From positions 3,851,646 to 3,915,645 of the forward strand of contig NC_012489.1 of assembly GCF_000010305.1 (NCBI RefSeq): a stretch of DNA of 64,000 bases, written 5' to 3'. The notes below the pieces were generated by a model that was not told where the DNA came from, searched no databases, and saw nothing but the letters and a program-made list of their open reading frames with translations. Positions 53,885-62,377 of this stretch are shown here, piece after piece; positions within the stretch are counted from its first letter, which is position 1; the number at the start of each line of letters is the position of its first letter. Source of the stretch: Gemmatimonas aurantiaca T-27. Lineage in GTDB: Bacteria; Gemmatimonadota; Gemmatimonadetes; Gemmatimonadales; Gemmatimonadaceae. Both the position numbers and the translations under genes were made by a program.

Positions 53885-54412
53885 TCAGTTCGTGGCCGTC
53901 GGTGGACGGCGGATGAGCAGATTGGCAATGCCGCCCAATGCCCCGACGCCCAGCGCAGCGAGTGCGATGGTGGGAGTGAAGTAGAGATCCACGCCGAGCA
54001 GCGCATCCAATGCGAAGCGACCGTATCCCACGAGGCCGAGCAACACCGCACTGGCCGCGAACAGCACGTTGATTTCGATGCCGTTGTTCGCCGAGAACAG
54101 TCCGCCTTTCCAGTGCACCGTCACCGCGGCCACGATCATGACGGCAATCATGAGGGCAGGACCCACTGGCCCAAGCAGTCCCACAGCCACCAGCAAACCG
54201 CTCACCACCTCGGTGAACGCCGCCAGAAACGCGAAGAGCTTGCCCTGTCGGTAGCCGAGCTGGGTGAAGAACTGACCCGTTGGGCCCAGTCCGTAGCCGC
54301 CGAACCACCCGAACAATTTCTGGGCGCCGTGGGCTGCCATGTAGAGGCCCAGCACGAGACGGAGGACGAGAAGGCCGAGGGCTACCGTGGCCGGTTGATC
54401 GTAGGTCGACAT
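53885..54412 (-). CDS. DoxX-family membrane protein
   Basis: A 175-residue protein with four helices: LLVLRLVLGLYMAAHGAQKLFGWFGGYG, GKLFAFLAAFTEVVSGLLVAVGLL, ALMIAVMIVAAVTVHWKGG, and INVLFAASAVLLGLVG. This is the DoxX/SURF4-like fold, linked to redox or thiol stress in other bacteria. It is divergent from an AraC-type regulator that may control it, with an 86-base spacer. ATG 54412 gives MSTYDQPAT; the longer start at 54472 would overlap the regulator's promoter. Confidence 0.88.
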   Translation of the reverse strand: MSTYDQPATVALGLLVLRLVLGLYMAAHGAQKLFGWFGGYGLGPTGQFFTQLGYRQGKLFAFLAAFTEVVSGLLVAVGLLGPVGPALMIAVMIVAAVTVHWKGGLFSANNGIEINVLFAASAVLLGLVGYGRFALDALLGVDLYFTPTIALAALGVGALGGIANLLIRRPPTATN

Positions 54413-54492
54413 GGGTGTTCGCAATGCGGAGGGTACGGACCAAGCGCCCTGTGCGCTCTGCCCTTGCTCCAACAGTACATTTCCATGTAGGA

Positions 54493-54505
54493 TGATCTAT
54501 GATCA
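54493..54505. promoter_or_regulatory. Dyad at the AraC-type gene start
   Basis: TGATC-TAT-GATCA is a perfect inverted repeat overlapping the ATG at 54499. It could be a regulator site in the divergent DoxX/AraC spacer, or chance. If it is an operator, the start might be at a downstream ATG. Confidence 0.25.
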
Positions 54506-55548
54506 ATGAACCGCATTATACGTCCAATCGTCCAACAAACATGGACGATTCTGACGTGGTATCGGACATCCTGCGCGCCGTACGGCTGTCGGCCAGGGTG
54601 TTCGGACGGTTCGAGGCATCCGCGCCATGGGCGATGCGTGTGCCCGGCGACGACTACTTCGCCTTCTACCTGCTCGCCCGGGGCAGTGCTTGGCTGGAAC
54701 TGACGGGCGGAGACACCGCCATCGCTCCGGTGGCCCTGTCGGCCGGAGACGTGGTGCTGCTGCCACACGGCGGAAGCCATGTACTGCGCGATGCCGAACA
54801 CTCCATGGCGGTCGCCCATGAGGTGGGTGCCAATAGTTGTCCGCGCCCCACCACCATGGAGACCATCCGCATGGGCGGTGGTGGCACGGCCACCACTTTC
54901 GTGGCCGGTGCGTTCCGGTTCGGCGCGGAAGGCCGCGGTATTCTGCTGGAGACGCTGCCACCGGTGCTGCACGTGGCCGCCGGCGACGCCGATATGGGCG
55001 CTGCGCTGGCCGCGACCATTCAGCTCATCCTCGCCGAGAGTGCCAATCCCGCGCCCGGCGGTGCGCTGTTGTCCACACGACTGGCCGAGATCCTGCTGGT
55101 GCAGGCGTTGCGGGTGCACACACGTCGCACCTATGAGGCCAATGCGGCCGCGTCCGATCACACTGCGCATGCGCAGGGATTGTGTGCATTGGCCGATCCC
55201 CACATCGGCGCGGCACTGCGCCTCATGCATGCCCGTCCCGCCGATACATGGACCGTGGCCTCATTGGCGCACGAGGTGGGTCAATCACGCTCGGCGTTCG
55301 CGGCACGGTTTGCGGAGCTCGTGGGCGAATCGCCGCTACAGTATCTCACACGCTGGCGCATGACACAGGCAGCGGAGTGGCTGCGTGATCGTAGCGACAG
55401 CGTACCGGCCATCGCACAACGCGTGGGCTACGGCAACGCGGCCGCGTTCATGAAGGCCTTCACGCGCGTGCAGGGACAGGGGCCTGGCGCATATCGTCGC
55501 GCGCACCGCCAACGACTGCTCGCGGACTCTGCCCCGTCCAGCGTTTGA
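54499..55548 (+). CDS. AraC-family regulator with cupin-type sensor
   Basis: A 349-residue regulator. The N-terminal cupin_6 domain (about 25-200) has FAFYLLARGSAWLELTGGD, LSAGDVVLLPHGGSHVLRD, and GGTATTFVAGAFRF. The AraC HTH pair is about 245-335: DTWTVASLAHEVGQSRSAFAARFAELVGESPLQYLTRWRM, then AIAQRVGYGNAAAFMKAFTRVQGQGPGAYR. AGGA seven bases upstream supports ATG 54499 over 54541. It is divergent from DoxX, and its last 89 bases overlap the second AraC gene tail to tail. Confidence 0.9.
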   Translation: MINEPHYTSNRPTNMDDSDVVSDILRAVRLSARVFGRFEASAPWAMRVPGDDYFAFYLLARGSAWLELTGGDTAIAPVALSAGDVVLLPHGGSHVLRDAEHSMAVAHEVGANSCPRPTTMETIRMGGGGTATTFVAGAFRFGAEGRGILLETLPPVLHVAAGDADMGAALAATIQLILAESANPAPGGALLSTRLAEILLVQALRVHTRRTYEANAAASDHTAHAQGLCALADPHIGAALRLMHARPADTWTVASLAHEVGQSRSAFAARFAELVGESPLQYLTRWRMTQAAEWLRDRSDSVPAIAQRVGYGNAAAFMKAFTRVQGQGPGAYRRAHRQRLLADSAPSSV

Positions 55549-56563
55549 ACGCTCGGGAAAAGGCCGCCGGTTCAGAAAATCCCAGCAGCGCCGCCGTTTG
55601 TTGTACCGTTGCGCCACGTTCGGTGAGATAGTGCATCGCGAGTGATTCGCGCAATTCGGCGACCACCTGGGCAAACGTGGTGCCTTCTGCCTGCAAATTG
55701 CGCAGCAGCGTCTGACGGCTCATGGCCAGCGCAGACGCCACCGCCGGCATGCTCACCTGCCCCTCAGGCAATCGGGCGCGCAACACGGCTTCGACGCGAC
55801 CACGACAGCCCTGCGTGCGCTGCAACACCTCGAGTTGTTCATCGGCGTGCGTGGTGAGGATGCGATACGTCGTGCGTGGCGTGGGAGCGAGCGTGTGCTC
55901 CCACCAACTCGGGTCCAGCAGCAGCGCATTGCGATCAGCCCCGAACTGCACCGGCACACCGAACACCTCGGTGTAGATCGCTTCGTGCGCTGGCGGCGCA
56001 TAGGTCAAGGACACCGCACGCAGCACCTGATGGCCCGCACGCGCCCGCATCCCGCCGGCAAACCGGGCAAACGTCGCTTCCGTGAGCTCGATCGTGCTCG
56101 CGACATGCGGGCGCGTATCGAACATCCAGATGCCTTCGCGGCGGCGCTCGAACCCATACCGATCGACGCCTGGTGCCTCCCCAAAGTCGAACGAGAGGCG
56201 CGCGTATCGATTGAGCTGCTGAAAGGCATCGGCCACGGTGCCGGACGCACTACCGACGGCGCCCACCACCGAGATCTGCGCGCAGGCCACCGCCTCGCCC
56301 CAGTGTAGTGCCACTGCAGGGTCGTTGAGCAACAACGCGGCCTGTCGCACCAACGCGAGATGACCGGCCAGCGGCACCCGACGATCGGCATGACTGGCAC
56401 CGGTGAACCACGCCGCGTCGAGCCCTGCCACGCGCAGCAGTGAGGGGCGCGAGCAGCCACGCTCCACAGCGTAGTCGAGAAAACCCTCTGTATACCCCAC
56501 GGACATCGTGGCAGCCGCGAGAGCGGAGGGTAAAACGGGCGATCGTGCAGGCGACAGAATCAT
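55460..56563 (-). CDS. AraC-family regulator with Arabinose_bd-type domain
   Basis: A 367-residue regulator of the OruR/ArgR-like branch. The N-terminal part (about 35-230) is Arabinose_bd-like: LAGHLALVRQAALLLNDPAVALHWGE, FGEAPGVDRYGFERRREGIW. The C-terminal HTH is about 275-350: GQVSMPAVASALAMSRQTLLRNLQAEGTTFAQVVAELRESLA, then TAALLGFSEPAAFSRAFKRWTGQSPRAV. Effector unknown. ATG 56563 starts MILSPARS. Divergent from the DUF2306 membrane gene, so that gene is a possible target. Confidence 0.88.
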   Translation of the reverse strand: MILSPARSPVLPSALAAATMSVGYTEGFLDYAVERGCSRPSLLRVAGLDAAWFTGASHADRRVPLAGHLALVRQAALLLNDPAVALHWGEAVACAQISVVGAVGSASGTVADAFQQLNRYARLSFDFGEAPGVDRYGFERRREGIWMFDTRPHVASTIELTEATFARFAGGMRARAGHQVLRAVSLTYAPPAHEAIYTEVFGVPVQFGADRNALLLDPSWWEHTLAPTPRTTYRILTTHADEQLEVLQRTQGCRGRVEAVLRARLPEGQVSMPAVASALAMSRQTLLRNLQAEGTTFAQVVAELRESLAMHYLTERGATVQQTAALLGFSEPAAFSRAFKRWTGQSPRAVVGGARDDMRQAPVPARA

Positions 56564-56646
56564 GGGGAGGCGGGAGAGATGCTCACCCAACGGCTCGAGA
56601 GGGCCCGGGGATTCACATGGCGGGATTCATCCAGAGGCAGCGGATC

Positions 56647-57504
56647 ATGTCGCTGGGTCCGTGGATCATCGCGGCGACGGTGAACCGATCGCACTCTGCG
56701 CTCATGATCTCTTCCACCTCTACCCGTTGGCTGACCCGATCGGCGGTGGCCTGGACCACCGTGGCCGTCACCGGACAGCTCTTCTTCGCGCTGTACATCA
56801 CCATGCTGTACGGCAGCGGCCTCGTGGCGGGTCGCTTTGCCGAAGCGCTCGACACCGTCATGCCTCGTGGACATGTGCCGGGCGACACAGTGGGCAATGC
56901 CGTCATCGCCTCACACCTGTTCATGGCGGTGCTCATGATTGTGCTGAGTGGCGTGCAGCTCCTACCCGTCATCCGCCGCCGGGCGCCGCACCTGCACCGC
57001 TGGAGTGGCCGCGCCTTCGCCACACTCGCCTCACTGCTCGCGGTGGGTGGGTTGTATCTCGTCTGGGTGCGTGGTGGGGCCGCGGGTGATGGGGGCAATC
57101 ACCTGGGCGTGAGCAGCAACGCGCTGGTGATCCTGTTCTGTGCCTTCATGGCGGTGCGTGCTGGGCGTGCACGCAACATCAGCACCCATCGACGCTGGGC
57201 GCTGCGTCTGTACCTCGCCGCCAATGGGGTGTGGTTCTTTCGCATTGGCCTGACATTGTGGCTGGTCATCAACGGCGGCCCGGTGGGCTTTGATCCGAAC
57301 ACGTTCACCGGCCCCTTTCTCACCGGTCTCGCCTTCGCCCAATTCCTGCTGCCCCTGCTGGTACTCGAAGGCTATCTCCGGGCCCGCGAGCAGCAACGTG
57401 CGGTGGTGCACATGACAATGGCCACCGTGCTGATCCTCTGCACGGTGGCCACTGCGGCGGGTATTGCCAGCGCCACCATGATTCTGTGGTGGCCCCGGAT
57501 GTGA
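56647..57504 (+). CDS. DUF2306 membrane protein
   Basis: A membrane protein of about 250-285 residues with seven or so helices of the DUF2306 family: ALYITMLYGSGLVAGRF, NAVIASHLFMAVLMIVLSGVQLLPVIRRRAPHLHRWSGRAFATLASLLAVGGLYLVW, STHRRWALRLYLAANGVWFFRIGL and a last helix TVLILCTVATAAGIASATMIL. The His in HLHRWSGRAF and STHRRW are typical and might bind haem. Function unknown. ATG 56647 has AGAGG nine bases upstream; 56617 and 56704 are in-frame alternatives, the latter beginning right before the first helix. Confidence 0.8.
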   Translation: MSLGPWIIAATVNRSHSALMISSTSTRWLTRSAVAWTTVAVTGQLFFALYITMLYGSGLVAGRFAEALDTVMPRGHVPGDTVGNAVIASHLFMAVLMIVLSGVQLLPVIRRRAPHLHRWSGRAFATLASLLAVGGLYLVWVRGGAAGDGGNHLGVSSNALVILFCAFMAVRAGRARNISTHRRWALRLYLAANGVWFFRIGLTLWLVINGGPVGFDPNTFTGPFLTGLAFAQFLLPLLVLEGYLRAREQQRAVVHMTMATVLILCTVATAAGIASATMILWWPRM

Positions 57505-57512
57505 TCAGCGGT

Positions 57513-58202
57513 TCAGGCGGATTCTTCGCCGATCGCCTTGTATACCACGGCGCCAATCGCGCCACCGATGATCGGCGCCACCCAGAAGAGCCAGAGCTGC
57601 GAAATCGCCCACCCACCCACAAACACCGCCACGCCGGTGCTGCGCGCGGGATTTACCGAGGTGTTGGTGACCGGGATGCTCACCAGGTGGATGAGCGTCA
57701 GGCCAAGACCGATGGCAATCGGCGCAAAGCCGGCCGGCGCACGCTTGTCCGTGGCGCCGAGGATGATGAGCAGGAAGAACATGGTCATCACCACTTCGGT
57801 CACCAGGGCGGCGACCATGGAGTAGCCGCCGGGCGAATGCTCCGCAAAGCCGTTCGACGCGAATCCCGCGCTGACATCGAAGGCCGGGTTGCCACTGGCG
57901 ATCACATACAGCACGCCGCCGGCTGCGATAGCGCCCAGGACCTGCGCCACGATGTAGGGGCCCAGCTTGGCTGCGGGAAAACGTCCGGCCACACACAAGC
58001 CCACGGACACCGCGGGATTGAGGTGGCAACCGGAGATGTGTCCGATAGCAAAGGCCATCGTGAGCACCGTCAGACCAAACGCAAATGACACGCCCAGCAA
58101 ACCGATACCGACATTCGGGAAGGCTGCGGCGAGCACTGCACTGCCACAACCACCAAGCACCAGCCAGAACGTTCCGAGAAATTCTGCGCCGTACTGCTTC
58201 AT
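57513..58202 (-). CDS. aqpZ: Aquaporin Z-type water channel
   Basis: A 229-residue six-helix channel with both NPA signatures: [16 protein letters not shown] and [15 protein letters not shown], the second with the Arg of the ar/R filter. The NPA-x Cys in SGCHLNPA and the His suggest a water channel of the AqpZ type, not a glycerol facilitator. It has a strong Shine-Dalgarno (AAGGAG eight bases upstream of ATG 58202). It converges on the DUF2306 gene, with eight bases between stops. Confidence 0.92.
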   Translation of the reverse strand: MKQYGAEFLGTFWLVLGGCGSAVLAAAFPNVGIGLLGVSFAFGLTVLTMAFAIGHISGCHLNPAVSVGLCVAGRFPAAKLGPYIVAQVLGAIAAGGVLYVIASGNPAFDVSAGFASNGFAEHSPGGYSMVAALVTEVVMTMFFLLIILGATDKRAPAGFAPIAIGLGLTLIHLVSIPVTNTSVNPARSTGVAVFVGGWAISQLWLFWVAPIIGGAIGAVVYKAIGEESA

Positions 58203-58243
58203 GCCGGATTCTCCTTGGAGGGGTTACCTGAGAAGATGCGCAT

Positions 58244-58912
58244 TCACAGGCGCCAGGCAAGACCGAGGCTGTAACGGCGGAATTCCACTCCGCCGGCATA
58301 GAACGTATCGGTGGCCTCCATGCCAGGATATGGTGGCACATGGCCCGCTGCCATCTCTGCCTCGAGCGCGACGGGCCACGCCAATACCGGCTTCCACGAC
58401 GCCGCCAACCCGCCTGAAACGCCCAACAGCGGTTGTGTGGATCTCAGGGTGCGGTCCGTGCGCTGACCATGCATGCGCACCGCCAGCTCCGCCAAGTGCA
58501 GATCGCCAACGACGGAGAGCGCACCACGGGGTCGATCGACGATGGCCACCGAGAGCCCCGCACTTCCCGACCAGAAGCGGCTCCGTGAGACCGTCGGCTC
58601 CGGAACACAATCATCGCCCGGTGACACCAGCCCCTGACAGGTACTCTGAGTCAGCTCCCGCTCGCCCCGCGCATGATCAACCCCCAGCCGCCAGGCAATC
58701 GGTGAATCGCCGATCGCACCACGCAACAACACGCCGACTCCGGGAAGATCCTTCTTGACGAAGCGGTTGTGGTTGTTCAGAAGCACTGCGCGTGCCACAG
58801 CGGTCTGCGCGGACAGATCGGCAGCGACGAGCAGGAGCGTGGCGAACAGCACGCATGACAGGCAGCGAGCGCGAAATGACATCACACCCAATGGGCAGGG
58901 AAACCGCAACAT
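58244..58912 (-). CDS. Secreted outer-membrane-like protein of unknown family
   Basis: A 222-residue exported protein: signal peptide (CLSCVLFATLLLVAADLSAQ), then alternating short strands (GVGVLLRGAIGDSPIAWRLGVDHARGE, SAGLSVAIVDRPRGALSVVGDLHLAELAVRMHG, PVALEAEMAAGHVPPYPG) ending in RRYSLGLAWRL, a terminal aromatic strand typical of small outer-membrane beta-barrels. No known family. ATG 58912 has AGAGG close upstream; 58882 is possible. It lies 41 bases upstream of the aquaporin gene on the same strand. Confidence 0.6.
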   Translation of the reverse strand: MLRFPCPLGVMSFRARCLSCVLFATLLLVAADLSAQTAVARAVLLNNHNRFVKKDLPGVGVLLRGAIGDSPIAWRLGVDHARGERELTQSTCQGLVSPGDDCVPEPTVSRSRFWSGSAGLSVAIVDRPRGALSVVGDLHLAELAVRMHGQRTDRTLRSTQPLLGVSGGLAASWKPVLAWPVALEAEMAAGHVPPYPGMEATDTFYAGGVEFRRYSLGLAWRL

Positions 58913-58973
58913 GTTCCTCTCGCGACAATGTGTCTTCAGATGCTCTTCCGTAGCACGGGACAACCACAGACGG

Positions 58974-59354
58974 CTACGAATCCGTTACCGGAAACATCCG
59001 TGCCTGAAAGCGCTTGAGAACCGGCCGACCACAACTGCCCTGGGATCGAACTTGCACGGTGGTATCGAACGATCGATATCCTGATCGGTCTATCTGAATG
59101 TCCCAACGGCCTGCGCTACAACACCCCCAATAGACCGATGAAGTCACTGATGCCTGGTGGGTATATGGGGGTCGCTGGTTGCCGTTGATCGTTGTGTGAA
59201 CGACGGCATTGGCCAGCGTCAACGGCTGCGTGGAGAAACCATCCATCAACTGGATTTCGACCGCCGGATACCCCACGGCATCACATCCACACGCCGTGGC
59301 AAAAGCCGCAGCCATCACCACGGCAGCATACTTGGTCCTGACTACACTGATCAT
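58974..59354 (-). CDS. Small secreted protein with carboxypeptidase-regulatory-like fold
   Basis: A 126-residue exported protein, probably a lipoprotein (TACGCD lipobox near residue 22, followed by Cys and Asp). The rest, VEIQLMDGFSTQPLTLANAVVHTTINGNQ and SGYRSFDTTVQV, resembles a CarboxypepD_reg-like beta sandwich; Cys at YWGCC, and GSCG are likely disulphides. No function known. It is 61 bases upstream of the beta-barrel-like gene. The 115 bases further upstream are AT-richer and may hold its promoter. Confidence 0.65.
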   Translation of the reverse strand: MISVVRTKYAAVVMAAAFATACGCDAVGYPAVEIQLMDGFSTQPLTLANAVVHTTINGNQRPPYTHQASVTSSVYWGCCSAGRWDIQIDRSGYRSFDTTVQVRSQGSCGRPVLKRFQARMFPVTDS

Positions 59355-59469
59355 CGAACACGCTCCGGCATTGGGTTCGGCACCTCATCACCAATATGTC
59401 CTGTGTATTCAGCGACAATATCGCCATTGTGATTTGTCACACAAACGATGCACGATGCCGCCGCGCGTG

Positions 59470-59952
59470 CTAACGCCGCAGCGTACGCCCGTAAAACCGC
59501 GTGCCCGGCAAGGCTCCGTCATGATAAGGCGCGATCTCGGCGAATCCGCACCGTTCATACAGCCGATGCGCCACTGCCATCGATGGCAGCGTGTCGAGGA
59601 CCAACTGTGTATAGCCCAATCGCTCACCCTCCCGCACCAGCGCTTCCACCAGCAGCACACCGGCGCCGCTGCCACGCGCATCTGGGCGTACATACAACCG
59701 CTTCATTTCTGCGCGTGTTTCATCGAGCGCCCGCAGGGCACCACATCCGACCGGTACCCCATCGCGCGCGGCCAGCAGCAACGCCCCACGCGGAGCACCA
59801 TACGCACCCGGTAGTGACGCCAACTCCTGATCGAATGCCTGAAACTGGAGATCAATACCCAACTGCTGTTGGTATTCCCGAAAGAGCCCGCGCGCCATCG
59901 CCATATCGATCGCGCTATTGGCCTGCCAAATAGCGATGCCGCTATCGGGCAC
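59470..59952 (-). CDS. GNAT-family N-acetyltransferase
   Basis: A 160-residue GNAT enzyme. The motif A core is RAEMKRLYVRPDARGSGAGVLLVEALVREGERLGYTQLVLDT (acetyl-CoA binding R/Q-x-x-G-x-G/A), with VGCGALRALDE before it and HRLYERCGFAEIAPYHDGALPGTRFYGRTL at the end. Substrate unknown; the sequence resembles amino-acid or small-molecule acetyltransferases. Start GTG 59952 overlaps the peroxidase stop by 11 bases, so it may be cotranslated with the peroxidase operon. Confidence 0.88.
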   Translation of the reverse strand: MPDSGIAIWQANSAIDMAMARGLFREYQQQLGIDLQFQAFDQELASLPGAYGAPRGALLLAARDGVPVGCGALRALDETRAEMKRLYVRPDARGSGAGVLLVEALVREGERLGYTQLVLDTLPSMAVAHRLYERCGFAEIAPYHDGALPGTRFYGRTLRR

Positions 59953-61141
59953 GACGCCACGGGCTGCTGAAAGCCGGGCTGGTCAGGAACGTCGTATCGG
60001 TGAGCGACTCGAGAAACGCCACCAGATCCTGCCGGTCGGTGCCACTGAGTGTGAACCCGTGCACCGACGGGGCCTTGTTCGGATTGTTGCGCCCCACGCC
60101 GGCGTTCGGACCCTGCGTGAGTGTGCGCCCACCCGCCGCATAGTGGTCGATCACCTCTTCGAGCGTCTCGATACTACCGTCGTGCATGTACGGCGCGGTC
60201 ATCGCGATATTGCGTAAGGTCGGTGCACGGAAGCGGCCCACATCCTCGGCACGTTTCGTGATCGCATGCAGACCCGTGTTCAGCGCCGGATACGACGACG
60301 GGCCAGTCAGGTTGTACAACCCGGTATTGAAGAATGCGGCCTGTGTCGTGGTGTCCCGTTCATGGCGAATGCCGCCGCTGAAGTTCCAGCCGCCATGACA
60401 CTGAAAACACCCACCACGCTGTCCGGAAAAGAAAATCACCTCACCACGCTTGGCCGCGTCGGAGATGGCATTGCGATCACCACCATAGCGATACCGATCG
60501 TACGGTGACCGCACCGAAATGAGTGTCCGCTGAAACGAGGCCAGCGCACGCGCCACATTGGCCACGCTGATCGCCGCCGTATCCTGCGGAAATGCGCTGG
60601 CAAACAGCGCCCGATAGCGGGCATCCGCGCCGAGCCGGGCCAGCAATTCCGCACCATCCGGGGCATGCCCCAACTCCACGGGCGCCGTGCCGAAGAGTGG
60701 CACCAGCACCTGCGCCTCGAGCGAGGTGGTGTTGGGATCCGCCCAGTTGTAGGCCGGATTGTACGCCACATTGGCCAGACTCATGCTGCCGCGCGGATGC
60801 ACATCACCCAGAGACCCGATCGCACGACCGCGTCCGTCGGCAAAACCCAGCGACTGCGTATGGCAGGCCGCACAGGACAAGCGCCGGTTGGCCGAGAGGC
60901 GCGCGTCGTGGAAGAGATGCGCCCCGAGATCCACCTTGGCCGCCGACATGGGATTGTCAGCCGGCACCGGCGGGCGTGGGAAGGGCGCCGGAATATCCCA
61001 TGCGTACGGTTCCGGCTCCACCACTGAGACGGCACTGGCAACGGTTGCCACAGGCCGATCGAACCATCGCAACACCGACGCCACACAGACCGCGCCCAGC
61101 GTGAACGCCAGCGCGGACACCGTCGTCAGGCCGCGGCGCAT
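59942..61141 (-). CDS. Di-haem cytochrome c peroxidase / MauG-family protein
   Basis: A 399-residue exported protein with an N-terminal hydrophobic anchor or signal. The two c-type haem sites are SCAACH (Cys 90-His 94) and GGCFQCHGG. Surrounding blocks DLGAHLFHDARLSANRRLSC, VPLFGTAPVELGH, RFRAPTLRNIAMTAPYMHDGSIETLEEVI and GFTLSGTDRQDLVAFLESLTD are typical of BCCP/MauG-type di-haem peroxidases. It reduces peroxide or oxidises a protein partner in the periplasm. It overlaps the GNAT gene by 11 bases and follows the Mo-fold protein by four. Confidence 0.9.
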   Translation of the reverse strand: MRRGLTTVSALAFTLGAVCVASVLRWFDRPVATVASAVSVVEPEPYAWDIPAPFPRPPVPADNPMSAAKVDLGAHLFHDARLSANRRLSCAACHTQSLGFADGRGRAIGSLGDVHPRGSMSLANVAYNPAYNWADPNTTSLEAQVLVPLFGTAPVELGHAPDGAELLARLGADARYRALFASAFPQDTAAISVANVARALASFQRTLISVRSPYDRYRYGGDRNAISDAAKRGEVIFFSGQRGGCFQCHGGWNFSGGIRHERDTTTQAAFFNTGLYNLTGPSSYPALNTGLHAITKRAEDVGRFRAPTLRNIAMTAPYMHDGSIETLEEVIDHYAAGGRTLTQGPNAGVGRNNPNKAPSVHGFTLSGTDRQDLVAFLESLTDTTFLTSPAFSSPWRRAR

Positions 61142-61145
61142 GACG

Positions 61146-61682
61146 CTACTTCCGCACCGTGACTACCTGGAGACTCGACAACATGCGCACCGAACGCGCG
61201 CCACGCTTGTCGGTCGGCACCACCAGGCGGAATGCCCCCGTCTCACCAAACAGCGCCTGACCATTGGCATGGTCGGCCAGCAGGAACTGACCTCCCGACA
61301 TGTCGGGGTCGAGTTCGCCCAGCGAAAACACCACCTGGTAGCCGTCGGAAGCCACGGCAATCACATAGGTCGACAGTGCCGCACCGCGCAACGCATTGCC
61401 CAGCGGGGCGCCGGCTTTCTTCAGCACCTCGGCCACCCACACGCCCTCGTAGGTGGTGACGATGCCATTGCTTTCCGTACGCACCGAGGCGCGTGGCATC
61501 GCCGCCAGATCCGACGCCTTCAGCGTCAGCGATTGTGACACCGCACCGGTGACCTGCACCGTGGGCTCCGCACGAACGCTCTGTTGCGCCGAAACGGTGG
61601 TCACCAGGGCCGAAGCCGTGCCCACAAAAGCCAGCGGCATCGAGGCCGCAAGCGTGAAACGAGACGCCTTGAGACGGACCAT
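61146..61682 (-). CDS. Molybdopterin-oxidoreductase-fold protein, no Cys ligand
   Basis: A 178-residue exported protein (signal peptide, AQQSVRAE). The body follows the sulfite-oxidase-type fold: VTGAVSQSLTLKASDLAAMP, TTYEGVWVAEVLKKAGAPLGNALRG, YVIAVASDGYQVVFSLGELDPDM, LLADHANGQALFGETGAFRLVVPTDKRGARSVRML. The whole protein has no Cys, so the residue that normally holds molybdenum is missing; it is a cofactor-free relative. The peroxidase lies four bases downstream, so the pair probably acts in one periplasmic redox process. ATG 61682 starts MVRLKA. Confidence 0.8.
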   Translation of the reverse strand: MVRLKASRFTLAASMPLAFVGTASALVTTVSAQQSVRAEPTVQVTGAVSQSLTLKASDLAAMPRASVRTESNGIVTTYEGVWVAEVLKKAGAPLGNALRGAALSTYVIAVASDGYQVVFSLGELDPDMSGGQFLLADHANGQALFGETGAFRLVVPTDKRGARSVRMLSSLQVVTVRK

Positions 61683-61806
61683 GATCTCGGGAAAGGGGGT
61701 GATTCCTGAATATCGCGTACGGACGCCCCGGTTGTGCACCACGACACCGCAGATATCATGTAACTCCAGGTGCACATCGATCTCCCACCCTCTCAGGCGA
61801 GGCCCC

Positions 61807-62334
61807 ATGGCAGGCCCGGATCGCATCAAGAAGCGAGTGCTGATCGCCGCGCCGGTACGTCGCGTCTGGCGTGCGATCACGGATCATCAGGAGTTCGGCG
61901 CCTGGTTCGGCGTGCAGCTCGATGGCCCCTTTGTCGTGGGACAGCCAGTCACGGGTCGGTTTGACGAGCGCTTGAACGCGGATGGCGTGATGGAATTCCA
62001 GGAGAGCATGGGACTCACCCCCTCACCCGTCACGATCCCCGACGGCCCCACGGTGTTTTGTACCGTCGACGCAATCACCCCCGAGCAGCGCTTCGCCTTC
62101 CGCTGGATTCCCTTCGGCATCGATGCCAGCGTGGACCCTGCCACCGAGCCCACCACACTGGTGGAGTTCCTTCTCGAAGCCGAGGGTGACGGAACACAGC
62201 TCACCATCATTGAATCGGGCTTCGATGACGTACCGGCGCATCGTCGCGAGCGTGCGTTCATGATGAATCACGCCGGCTGGACGGGACAGGCCGAGAATCT
62301 CGCCCAGCATGTGGCGGGCGCAACGGGCGGCTAA
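61807..62334 (+). CDS. SRPBCC / AHSA1-like protein
   Basis: A 175-residue cytoplasmic protein of the START/Bet v1-like superfamily, AHSA1 type: KKRVLIAAPVRRVWRAITDHQEFGAWFG, then VVGQPVTGRF, ITPEQRFAFRWIPFGID, and TLVEFLLEAEGDGTQLTIIESGFDDVPAHRRERAFMMNHAGWTGQAENLAQHV. Such proteins bind hydrophobic ligands or act as stress-related chaperone partners; role unknown. GAGG precedes ATG 61807. Divergent from the Mo-fold gene. Confidence 0.88.
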   Translation: MAGPDRIKKRVLIAAPVRRVWRAITDHQEFGAWFGVQLDGPFVVGQPVTGRFDERLNADGVMEFQESMGLTPSPVTIPDGPTVFCTVDAITPEQRFAFRWIPFGIDASVDPATEPTTLVEFLLEAEGDGTQLTIIESGFDDVPAHRRERAFMMNHAGWTGQAENLAQHVAGATGG

Positions 62335-62377
62335 ACGCGCTGATGCACCTGGGTGCGACGCACCGGCGCCGGCTGCA

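Noticed and set aside
56613-57098. Minus-strand frame of 161 codons opposite the DUF2306 gene
   Set aside because: Its C-terminal residues look protein-like, but the opposite strand has consistent membrane helices and family motifs across the same bases.
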